Assembly (NCBI RefSeq): GCF_003369565.1
Contig: NZ_PIOD01000001.1
Coordinates: forward strand, 141,881-205,880
Direction of reading: 5' to 3'
DNA from: Oceanobacillus chungangensis
GTDB lineage: Bacteria > Bacillota > Bacilli > Bacillales > Amphibacillaceae
DNA length: 64,000 nt
Part shown: piece after piece, positions 56,942 through 64,000 of the stretch
Numbering within the stretch: position 1 is the stretch's first letter
Layout: the number at the start of each line of letters is the position of its first letter
Made by a program: the position numbers and the translations under genes
Notes under the pieces: model-generated
Seen by the model: the letters and a program-made list of their open reading frames with translations, nothing else
Told to the model about the DNA's origin: nothing
Database searches by the model: none

Positions 56942-57709
56942 TTACTTGTCATATGGTGGCATATCACCTTCACTACTTGAAAGAGTTATACTCTGTCGAT
57001 CAACTTTATATGATAATTTCCAAGTCTCCGTTTCCATCCCTTTTTTCCAATGTTCCGTAAAGGTAACGATATAAATTTCTTTCCCAATTTCTTCTACGCT
57101 CGTTTCTCTTATAACTTGATGATTTCCTATTGCTCCATCCCATTGCCCAATAGTATTAGGAAATTCGTCTATGACCGATCCTTCACCAGAAGTTGCATAA
57201 GAAACGGCATCTTCTTTTGTAAATGGCGGCATAGGTGGAGAGGTTAATTCTAAATAGCCCCAACATAATATCAGTAATGCTATTGGTATAACCAAAAACA
57301 ATTTTATTCTCTTTCCCGTTTTATTTCTTTTATATATCCACTTATCAAAAACCCCATATATTATTGCGGCTATCATTCCATAGATCGCAGCTGTTTCATC
57401 TTGAAATAACACACCGTTTCCCATTCCAAAAAAACCAAGAATTAGCACATACAGCCAGTCGTATTGCGGGAACGATTTTCTTTGCAAATACTCTATGGAC
57501 ATAGAGACTACATTCCCATAAATTAAGATAATCAAGCCAATATACATTGCATAGACGAAGAACCAACCGATAAATTGGTTCCCACGATTGTATTCAAATT
57601 CAAATCCACCGCTAAAACTTACAAGAACGAACAGTATCGAAAGAAATGTTGTAGTAACAAAGGTTGCAGTTAATTTCCTTAAAAGAAGGCTCTCCTTGTC
57701 TGTTTCCAT
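56942..57709 (-). CDS. Hypothetical membrane protein with extracytoplasmic domain
   Basis: A 255-residue protein with five predicted helices (about 12-32, 45-67, 82-100, 103-122, 134-153) and a C-terminal domain of about 100 residues (KEDAVSYATSGEGSVIDEFP, HWKKGMETETWKLSYKVDR). The last part resembles small PepSY-like or YpmB-like beta domains, but I cannot name the family. Strong ribosome site (AGGAGAAGAA). Confidence 0.75.
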   Translation of the reverse strand: METDKESLLLRKLTATFVTTTFLSILFVLVSFSGGFEFEYNRGNQFIGWFFVYAMYIGLIILIYGNVVSMSIEYLQRKSFPQYDWLYVLILGFFGMGNGVLFQDETAAIYGMIAAIIYGVFDKWIYKRNKTGKRIKLFLVIPIALLILCWGYLELTSPPMPPFTKEDAVSYATSGEGSVIDEFPNTIGQWDGAIGNHQVIRETSVEEIGKEIYIVTFTEHWKKGMETETWKLSYKVDRQSITLSSSEGDMPPYDK

Positions 57710-57817
57710 ATGTATTCTTCTCCTATCGGTAAGAATTATCGTTAGGTTAAGAGTGACGCTCCCTAAACCAATAAGTAGTTCTCCTTACATAGTTAGTCAA
57801 TAATCAAAGGAAATCTT

Positions 57818-57945
57818 TGTAAACCAACCTACCCTTTTAGTTAAAAAGAACGCATACTGACGATCTCCCATTTGTACTAAAGCATCCTTTAGTTGAAATA
57901 TTTTTACATTATATAATTTATTCAACAATCACGCCTGATTGTTAT
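57818..57945 (+). repeat. Array repeat, copy 21 (complete unit plus a half)
   Basis: TGTAAACCAACCTACCCTTT then TAGTTAAAAAG; middle AACGCATACTGACGATCTCC; right half TTTGTACTAAAGCATCCTTT then AGTTGAAATA; then TATTCAACAATCACGCCTGA as an extra left half. Confidence 0.85.
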
Positions 57946-57994
57946 GCAATCATTTGACCAACCTTTACACCAAGACCTGTTTCCCAAAAAAAGT

Positions 57995-58228
57995 TTAAAT
58001 ATTACCATAATGAGGAACCAAGAATTTCGCAAGACTTGTTGGGGCGTACCATACAAATTGAAGGAAGTAAAATATACCCCAGATGGCATACGAAAGCCCA
58101 GTTGCAAAATACATCTTGGAACCTATTCCGCCTCCACTCATTCCAGCCCCAAATAAGACAAATGCGTTAAACGACAATAACAAAAGCAAAAAAAATAGGT
58201 AATATATATCAAATGCTTTCTTACTCAA
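57995..58228 (-). CDS. Small membrane protein
   Basis: A 77-residue protein with helices at about 8-28 and 38-62 (GLSYAIWGIFYFLQFVWYAP). TTG 58228 is 7 nt after AGGAG. It is one of three small membrane proteins in a row. Family not recognised. Confidence 0.65.
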   Translation of the reverse strand: MSKKAFDIYYLFFLLLLLSFNAFVLFGAGMSGGGIGSKMYFATGLSYAIWGIFYFLQFVWYAPTSLAKFLVPHYGNI

Positions 58229-58254
58229 CTGTATCACTCCTATCAATTTCTATT

Positions 58255-58280
58255 TCTTCTTGCACCAATTACTTTAAGTA
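58255..58280 (+). repeat. Array repeat, copy 22 (degenerate half-unit)
   Basis: TTCTTCTTGCACCAATTACT then TTAAGTA. Confidence 0.55.
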
Positions 58281-58294
58281 CAATTATTCACAAT

Positions 58295-58507
58295 TTATGG
58301 CTCTTGAAAGCCAACCGTTACCATAAGGAACACTATGAGGTAAAATACCAATACTAAGACGTTTATTCCAATTAAACTTATTCTAAAATCACCTTTAATT
58401 CCGAACCATCCAAGGATTATCCCCAGCATACCAAACACAAAAGGTAAGAAAATACTTAACTCCAAAATAAAGGAAAATGATTCACTCAGAAATGGAATAA
58501 TAGTCAA
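58295..58507 (-). CDS. Small membrane protein
   Basis: A 70-residue protein with two or three helices, including FVFGMLGIILGWFGIKGDFR and a hydrophobic end. The start is uncertain: TTG 58507 has no ribosome site and the frame stays open for about 20 codons upstream, so the 5' end may have been lost. Confidence 0.5.
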   Translation of the reverse strand: MTIIPFLSESFSFILELSIFLPFVFGMLGIILGWFGIKGDFRISLIGINVLVLVFYLIVFLMVTVGFQEP

Positions 58508-58663
58508 CGCTGTAAAGACAAGAGATAATTGAGAAAAAATTTTTTCTATGGATTTTGAGTTACTCTTTACTATAAATTAGTAACTCACGATAAGAACGGC
58601 TAATAAAATAATCCAAACCATTATGAGATATTACCCCCGTTTAATAACCTTTCTGTAAAAATT

Positions 58664-58870
58664 CTAATGCACCATTTTGTATAATAGAATATATTTCTGT
58701 TCTTTATATAAATTCAGACCTAATCTAATTAGAACTATTAAAAAAGTTATAGTAAATAGATAACCGATTGCATCCCAATCTATTTCTCCATCTCGAATTA
58801 TATTCACAACGATAATCCCTACAAGTACGCCTGCAATACAAGAAAGAAATGTCTTATATCTGTTAACCAA
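58664..58870 (-). CDS. Small membrane protein
   Basis: A 68-residue protein with two helices (CIAGVLVGIIVVNIIRDGEI and AIGYLFTITFLIVLIRLGL). TTG 58870 lies 5 nt after GGGGAG. An ATG at 58909 would translate the array repeat copy 23 and is less likely. Confidence 0.6.
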   Translation of the reverse strand: MVNRYKTFLSCIAGVLVGIIVVNIIRDGEIDWDAIGYLFTITFLIVLIRLGLNLYKEQKYILLYKMVH

Positions 58871-59221
58871 ATTATCTCCCCAACTCTTCTGCCCGTTTAG
58901 TAGGAGCATTACTGGAACAGCAAGTTATATACTATTAACAGAATAATGAGTCCAACCACTATAAACCTCCAAGTGTCGGGCTTCCGTAATATGTTCTATT
59001 GAAATTGTCATCGGTTTCAATTAAGCTTCATTGTCTTCATTTGAGTTGTTTCTAAATGAATAATAACCTATTATTGTCCAAATAACAGCAACAGCTAAAA
59101 GTAAAAGAACCTTGATATAGAATCCCCCTTTACTAGTAATACACTGATTGGAATTTATCAGATACTGGTTTTATAACATTACAAATAAACCATTATTAGT
59201 TTCATTCTTTTCCTCATAAAT
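58871..59221. other. Intergenic region with remnants
   Basis: The minus strand at about 59026-59130 encodes IKVLLLLAVAVIWTIIGYYS then FRNNSNEDNEA, a likely one-helix micro-membrane protein, but no usual start codon precedes it, so it is not called as a gene. Copy 23 of the repeat is at 58881-58904. Confidence 0.4.
58881..58904 (+). repeat. Array repeat, copy 23 (half-unit)
   Basis: CAACTCTTCTGCCCGTTTAG then TAGG. Confidence 0.6.
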
Positions 59222-59358
59222 TTATTAACACTTCTGCCAGATAGTTAAATAACTCCAATTCCATAATACCATAATATTCGAAAAATATTTTTTTGGAAAA
59301 GAGACGATTGTTTAGATGACCGCCTTGTTGAACCCTTGCACCCTTTAGCATTAGTTTA
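59222..59358 (+). repeat. Array repeat, copy 24 (left half plus hairpin subtype)
   Basis: TTATTAACACTTCTGCCAGA then TAGTTAAATAA; CATAATATTCGAAAAATATT; GACGATTGTTTAGATGACCG; CCTTGTTGAACCCTTGCACC then CTTTAGCATTAG. Confidence 0.85.
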
Positions 59359-59488
59359 AGATGCAATGTCAATGTTTACCCATCTTCCATTTTTAATAAG
59401 TTCAAAAGCTGTAAAGGGATGAATATCTTCCAATCTCTGACTGTATAAAAAAGATTGATCAACATGGAGTTTCTTTTATAATAAGGCC

Positions 59489-60103
59489 TTATTTTTTCAC
59501 ATATTTCAAAGCCAAAAAATTATTGATTCCAATTTTTTTCGCTACCTTTTGTGGAACGGCCCTCCGTTTATACTCCTCAAAACCCATTTTTCTATATAAA
59601 TTCATTGCCGGAGTATTCGTATCAGCAACTTCTTCAATAACGTAATTGTTATACGTTGTATTTTCGATAATATGCTGGATAATTTGAAATGCTACGCCCT
59701 GTCCTCTGAATTCAGGAGCTGTTCCAACAAACTCAACTGATCCAGTATTTGGAGGGAAGTTTTCATAAGGAGCTTCAAATTCCTTTTTTTAAAAGATTCC
59801 TGCCATGCTTCCCTTGAAGAAACCTAAGTGCTTTCTCAACTCTTTTTTATTTAATCTTACCGATTTTTTTGTTCCATCTGTACATGCCGTAACTCCAGCA
59901 ATTTTTCCATTGGCTATAGCTACAAAAAATTGATCTAAAATAAACATATGAGCAAAAGCCTTTGCAATAACGTTTTTATTTTTAGAAAAAAAGACAAGCC
60001 ATTGTGTAAAGCCTTCCGCAAAAATTTCAGACACTTGCGTCCTTACATCTAAATCAACTTCATCGGCTTTCACAATTTGAAACTTATTACCTTCGGATTT
60101 CAT
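59489..60103 (-). pseudogene. GNAT acetyltransferase gene interrupted by an in-frame TAA
   Basis: The first 104 residues (VRTQVSEIFAEGFTQWLVFF, ILDQFFVAIANGKIAGVTAC) end at TAA 59789-59791. The same frame continues for 100 codons with EFVGTAPEFRGQGVAFQIIQ, the acetyl-CoA motif, and NTPAMNLYRKMGFEEYKRRA to TAA at 59489. Changing TAA to TTA would give ..GSMAGIFLKKEFEAP.., an intact protein of about 204 residues. ATG 60103 is 9 nt from AAAGGA. Confidence 0.8.
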
Positions 60104-60521
60104 ATAGCATATTCCTTTCATTTATTAATGAATGAATATATTTTCGAAATAAATTGATACGATACATCGTCAAATTATATTCAACAACCCGCCATATACT
60201 ACCCTAAAAAAGCTGACATCTTCTTTCTGAAGAAAAGCACCCGTTAGTCGTTGATGTTATTGGGTCCAGCCTGAATTTTATTGATTTGTAATTGGAAAAT
60301 CCTCCGAGTACATAGCGTTTCTCCAGCAGCTTCTCTCCGTCTTCTACCCACTCGAAAAATAACAAAGTTTCATCAGGGAAGAACAAAGTTACGGGGAAAA
60401 TGAAAGTAACAGAGAGATAAAATTCGGAGGATTTCAATGATCCTTATTTTCCTAACTCCTTTATTAGTTGAGGAGGTGATTTACTTTAACCTCGGATTAA
60501 GCACATCATTATGCTTTTCAA
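60104..60521. other. Intergenic region with repeat and an inverted-repeat segment
   Basis: No credible gene. It has array repeat copy 25 and a segment bounded by GAAAATCCTCCGA (60296 on) and TCGGAGGATTTC (60425 on), an 11-12 bp inverted repeat about 140 bp across. An open frame on the minus strand here (60204-60437) reads through both and looks random. Confidence 0.5.
60179..60255 (+). repeat. Array repeat, copy 25 (complete unit)
   Basis: ATTCAACAACCCGCCATATA then CTACCC; middle AGCTGACATCTTC; right half TTTCTGAAGAAAAGCACCCG then TTAGTCGTTGA. Confidence 0.78.
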
Positions 60522-61091
60522 TTACTCTTCATTAAGTTGATAGCAAAGTTGAACAACGCCAGAGGAAAATCTTTTTGTATCAATCAGTCTTAGATTCACT
60601 CTTTCCTTTATATCAATAAACAAAGGTTTTCCTTGCCCTAAAATAACAGGGTGAACAGATAACCTAAATTCGTCAACCAGCCCTAATTTAATAAAAGTTG
60701 TAATAAGACTTGATCCACCATATAGCCAGATGTCTCTACCAGGATTTTTCTTTAATTTATTAACTTCTTCAACAATGTTATCATTTATTAATATCGCTCG
60801 ATTATCAGTCTCTTTTTTTGTTCTGGAAAACACATATTTCTCTTTACTATGAACCAATTTCCAGATTTCTTTTTCAGTATCCGAGTCTTCATTTTTTGGA
60901 ATATATTGTCCCCATAAATCGTAGCTTTTTCTACCATATAAAATAGTATCAATTTGATTCAAGAAATTAGTGAAATCCATCTCAGGGTCCATAATGCACC
61001 AGTCAACTTCTCCTTTCGGTCCTTCAATAAATCCATCTAGAGTAACTGCTAAATCTAAAATTACTCTTGTTGCTCTCTCGTTAATGGTCAT
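60522..61091 (-). CDS. Dihydrofolate reductase/RibD-like family protein
   Basis: A 189-residue protein with the RibD C-terminal/DHFR-like fold: RVILDLAVTLDGFIEGPKGE, FLNQIDTILYGRKSYDLWGQ, GRDIWLYGGSSLITTFIKLG, HPVILGQGKPLF. It resembles Bacillus YyaP/YwjB. A reductase using NADPH is likely, but the substrate is unknown and folate activity is unproven. A WYL regulator is divergent from it. Confidence 0.88.
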   Translation of the reverse strand: MTINERATRVILDLAVTLDGFIEGPKGEVDWCIMDPEMDFTNFLNQIDTILYGRKSYDLWGQYIPKNEDSDTEKEIWKLVHSKEKYVFSRTKKETDNRAILINDNIVEEVNKLKKNPGRDIWLYGGSSLITTFIKLGLVDEFRLSVHPVILGQGKPLFIDIKERVNLRLIDTKRFSSGVVQLCYQLNEE

Positions 61092-61200
61092 ACTTTTATC
61101 TTATAGAATTCCCCTTGTTGATAACAATCATAAGGTATAAACTATACTATACGTAAAACATGACAAGTAATGACATGATTAAATGAAAAAGGTGAGAAAA

Positions 61201-62141
61201 ATGTCAAAAGCCAAGCGTCTATTAGATATTCTTATGTTTGTTACGGCTAAAAAAAGTTTACAGTACAAGAAATAGCAGATGAATTTCATATATCCATTCG
61301 TACTGTACATAGATACATATTAGATTTATTTGATATGGGATTGCCGATTTATTCTGAACAAGGACGAAATGGGGGATATACAGTATTAACTAGTAGACTT
61401 CTTCCCCCTATTTTATTTACAGAAGAAGAAGCTGTTTCTATCTTCTTTGCTTTTCAATCTCTAAATTACTATCGCAACTTGCCTTTTGTTAGTGAAATTA
61501 CCTCGGTTGAACATAAATTATATAGTTCACTTCAGAGTGAAGCTAAAATAAAAGTGGATAAAATTCGCTCTTATATTGCTTTTTGGAACCCTAAAAGAAC
61601 TATTGATACTCCATTTTTAAAAGATGTTTTAGAGCATTCTATCGAGAATAATAATTTACACATTCAATATGAATCTAAATCAGGTATACGAAAAAAACAC
61701 ATCCGTCCTATCGGTGTATATGCTCATGATGGATTATGGTATTTGCCTGCTTACGATTATCATCAGGAAAAAATATTACTGTATCGTGTAGATCGCATTC
61801 TTTCCATCTTATCAATTGAAAAAAATGAGGATGAATTCATGAATTTAAAAGAATGGTTCAACTTTCATGAAGTAAAAAACCCAATTCGACTGCATGTACA
61901 CTTAACAATGGAAGGTGTCCGTCAATGTAAAAGTGTTCCATATTTTGATGGTTTTGTAGTCACACAAGAAGACGGATTTGGATACATAGATACAGTTATT
62001 GATAGAGGTGAACTTAATTTTATAACATCACTATTTTTGAGACTTGGAAGTCATGCGCGAATTTTGGAATCAAAGGAATTAATAGTAATACTACGTAAAC
62101 AAGCTGAAGAAATTTTAACCATGTATCAAGATGAGAATTAA
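61201..62141 (+). pseudogene. WYL/HTH regulator with a frameshift in an A tract
   Basis: From ATG 61201 (GGTGAG upstream) the frame reads SKAKRLLDILMFVTAKKS and stops. After an A7 tract near 61249-61255 the other frame gives FTVQEIADEFHISIRTVHRY then LDLFDMGLPIYSEQGRNGGY, the HTH_11 domain, and a full WYL domain (NNLHIQYESKSGIRKKHIRP, LWYLPAYDYHQEKILLYRVD). Eight A instead of seven would give AKKKFTVQEI and an intact protein of about 313 residues of the YafY type. It may be broken, phase-variable or misread. Confidence 0.75.
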
Positions 62142-62669
62142 ATTATTTATTTTTTATCAATCCTCTATTAAAATCGGGAGCTAATAGCTATATTTTAACA
62201 ACCCCTTACTTCAATAACAATTACGTTCCTTTCATTTTGCTGATTTCGGATTAAAAGTGTAACGATTTTATACTCTTTTTGTTAAATAAATTACGTTCTT
62301 TTCGAAAGAATACAGACTGAAAACATGATGGCCTAGCGGCTTAAAAAAAGTGAGAAAAAACACTGGCAAGGGTACCGAATCAAAAGCGAAAGGAAACAAT
62401 CTGAAAAAAACCTTACTAGACAAAAGATAGTAGGAATATTGAACAAAGGAAAATGGACTGGATCACTATTGGATTCAGACCGAATTCTTACTGATTTAAC
62501 CGATTGAATGGTGTTTGAAAAACCATCGGAATAGGATTTTCACTGATTTCTCCCGGTCCTTACCTTTACCAATAGAATACGAACTGACATTCATCAGTGA
62601 AGAAGGGAGTGCAGGGAAACACTTCCGCACACGCACCAGTTAGCACAATAAGTTTAAAACAAAAAAAGT
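62142..62669. other. Intergenic region
   Basis: No gene in 528 bp. The stretch 62320-62640 has a less AT-rich, non-coding look with several short open frames. It ends in array repeat copy 26. Confidence 0.45.
62631..62652 (+). repeat. Array repeat, copy 26 (half-unit)
   Basis: CACGCACCAGTTAGCACAAT then AAG, identical to the right half of copy 12 over about 19 nt. Confidence 0.78.
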
Positions 62670-63119
62670 CTAATTATTTAATTTCTTATTGATTTGTTTC
62701 AGATGGTGAATATCATGTTTTACAAAGATTTTAATAAAACTTTCACCTGAAAACTGTCGTTTGCCGCTTCCTATAGTAAATCTAACATCTTCTCCTACTT
62801 TATAGATACTTTCAATAAGTTCTTTACGTGTCTCTATGAAAGTTTCTATAATAGATTCAACTGAGTAGTCTCTCAGATATGCTATTGCTTCCTTATTATG
62901 TTCGTCATGGTTTGGAAACTGCGGCAAGTTTGCCCCGTTAGTCATTCTTGGAACCATTTTTTCAAGATTATATTTATCCCAATAATATAAATGCCCTACA
63001 ATTTCTCTAATCGACCATTTGTCCTTGCTTATCGGTTCACTTAACTGAGATTCTTGTATATCTATTAATTTTTGAATTGCATCCAGTGTTTCGCTAAATT
63101 CCTTTAATATCTTACACAT
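62670..63119 (-). CDS. DinB family protein
   Basis: A 149-residue DinB/YfiT-like protein: LIDIQESQLSEPISKDKWSI then REIVGHLYYWDKYNLEKMVP (first His) and FVKHDIHHLKQINKKL (HxxxH pair). ATG 63119 follows GGTGGGGGA; an in-frame ATG at 63164 is not preceded by a site. Third DinB family sequence of the array. Confidence 0.85.
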   Translation of the reverse strand: MCKILKEFSETLDAIQKLIDIQESQLSEPISKDKWSIREIVGHLYYWDKYNLEKMVPRMTNGANLPQFPNHDEHNKEAIAYLRDYSVESIIETFIETRKELIESIYKVGEDVRFTIGSGKRQFSGESFIKIFVKHDIHHLKQINKKLNN

Positions 63120-63533
63120 ATCGCTTCCCCCACCTATAAATATTAATAATACAATAAAAACCAAAAAACAACATACGTTCTATTTTAGTTGAATTAAATT
63201 CTTGCTGTTATTCTATTAATTCAACAAAAAAGGTGCTTATCCTGCTTTGAATAGCATCAGTTAGAGGGATAAAAATTATATTTTTATTTGATGAATTCCT
63301 AATTTCAATTCATCACCTGTTAATGTATCTTCCATTATAATACCTAAAAAACTAACTCTTTACCTTTGGGATAACATTTTTTTGCTTAACCCATTTTACA
63401 CCAGTCTGATTTGGGACAGGGTTATTCGGAGATTTCGGAGTTTCCAATCGGAATATTAATCATTAAATCACATAAAAAAATAGCGCCAACTTCTCTTTAA
63501 GAGAAATCGGCACTTCGTTTATTTGCTATATGT
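63120..63533. other. Intergenic region with array repeat
   Basis: No gene seen. Copy 27 lies at 63210-63270. A hairpin-like stretch AGCGCCAACTTCTCTTTAAG with AGAAATCGGCAC (63482-63514) may terminate the 63534 gene. Confidence 0.5.
63210..63270 (+). repeat. Array repeat, copy 27 (degenerate)
   Basis: TTCTATTAATTCAACAAAAA, then GGTGCTTATCCTGC, then TTTGAATAGCATCAGTTAGA. Confidence 0.6.
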
Positions 63534-63743
63534 TTAGCGTGACGCTTTTGGAGGTTGACACACGTCACACTTACGTTGGTTATTATTTTTAAATTTCGTA
63601 AATGTTTTTTCAAAGTTGCTGCCACATGCACATTTAAATAGTAACTTTTGAGAAAAACCGTTATATTCGGTCGTTAGCAACTTACTTTCCGAATTGCTCT
63701 CAACAAATTCTTTAATTTTACCAATCGTCCATTTTTTATTCAT
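63534..63743 (-). CDS. Small zinc-ribbon protein
   Basis: A 69-residue protein with KKWTIGKIKEFVESNSESKL, KLLFKCACGSNFEKTFTKFK and KCDVCQPPKASR. The CxC..CxxC pairs form a zinc ribbon like those found in the DUF723 group of short repeats linked to phage and endonuclease proteins. ATG 63743 is 8 nt after GGAGG. The role is unknown. Confidence 0.7.
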   Translation of the reverse strand: MNKKWTIGKIKEFVESNSESKLLTTEYNGFSQKLLFKCACGSNFEKTFTKFKNNNQRKCDVCQPPKASR

Positions 63744-63917
63744 TCTCTTATACCTCCATATTTTATCGATAGGCGGAAGCTTTTCTTGGCATCCGTTCAA
63801 TTAAGTAAAAGTCGTAATAATCTTAAGTTCCTCATTATATCATGAGCTTACACACAATTAAATAGATGGAAGGTATTCAATATTCGAATATTTATGCTGA
63901 GGAAAAAGACAACCGTT

Positions 63918-64000
63918 TGGTACCGACCCCCGAAAGTTAGAGTAGAAAATCTAACTTTCGGGGGTGTTTTTATGGTCAAATATAGTGAAGAATTTAAAAT
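63918..64000 (+). mobile_element. IS3-family (IS150-like) insertion sequence, left end
   Basis: The element begins with TGGTACCGACCCCCGAAAGT, like the terminal repeats of IS150-type elements. A perfect 15-bp inverted repeat (63927-63941 with 63950-63964) follows at once and overlaps the start region of the transposase. The right end lies beyond the window. Confidence 0.75.
63972..64000 (+). CDS. IS3-family transposase OrfA, N-terminal end
   Basis: ATG 63972 begins VKYSEEFKI, the usual start of IS3-family helix-turn-helix OrfA proteins (MxKYSxEFKLxVV). Only nine codons are in the window. No strong ribosome site is visible; the GGGGGTG of the hairpin lies 7 nt upstream and would be sequestered in read-through transcripts. 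Confidence 0.7.

Noticed and set aside
57944..58156. Plus-strand gene
   Set aside because: It is the complement of a hydrophobic minus-strand gene and has no ribosome site.
60204..60437. Minus-strand 77-residue gene
   Set aside because: The product is low in conserved-looking features and the frame runs through a repeat and an inverted repeat.
35365..63270. CRISPR array
   Set aside because: Repeats are degenerate, hundreds to thousands of bases apart and separated by genes; no cas genes are present.

Overview
The window is chromosomal DNA of a low-GC, spore-forming member of the Bacillaceae. The spore genes sspM and tgl, an ypjB relative, and the order dapB-bshA-cca-birA-dinG-tseB-asnS-dnaD-nth / ponA-recU / gpsB-rnpB-rlmL all match the Bacillus subtilis dapB-to-ypsC region. 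The gene set (two tatA, sqdB/sqdX) would fit a salt- or alkali-tolerant relative such as Oceanobacillus or Virgibacillus. The species cannot be fixed from sequence alone.

Layout. (1) 1-34.0 kb is conserved core: cell-wall precursor and bacillithiol genes (dapB, bshA), tRNA maturation and biotin control (cca, birA), DNA replication and repair (dinG, dnaD, nth, recU), cell-wall growth and division (tseB, ponA, gpsB), RNase P RNA, 23S rRNA methylation, the thyA-dfrA folate pair, tatA-tatA-tatC, msrAB, ferredoxin, and a two-gene sqdB-sqdX operon expected to make the sulfolipid SQDG. Compared with the B. subtilis order, mgsA, bshB1, panBCD and aspB are missing from their usual places. (2) 34.0-64.0 kb is accessory. 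Small, mostly single-gene units lie mostly on the minus strand: APH-like kinase, LD-carboxypeptidase, VOC, DinB (three), SRPBCC, GNAT (two), a CPT-like kinase, a DHFR/RibD-like reductase, YtrA-type regulator with ABC transporter, and small membrane proteins. Most are separated by a degenerate repeat that always points the same way. An IS3-family element begins at the right edge.

The main observation is this repeat. A short motif (TTSAACWA, then GCMCC, then TTAG..AATAA), often paired as a 75-105 bp unit around a hairpin, occurs about 25 times between 35.36 and 63.27 kb. I found no copy by eye in the first 35 kb. The copies are direct repeats, fall between genes, sometimes supply the last codons of a gene, and bound a set of genes that resembles integron cassette cargo. 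About eight genes in the compartment carry a single stop or frameshift. An island around sat and tgl (40-44 kb) has no repeats and looks like older chromosome.

Other points of note are an ATP sulfurylase relative with an altered sulfate-site motif and a long C-terminal extension, a terminator-like hairpin in the leader of a cold-shock gene, a probable non-AUG start for the mazG-like gene, and a small Q/P-rich ORF divergent from transglutaminase.
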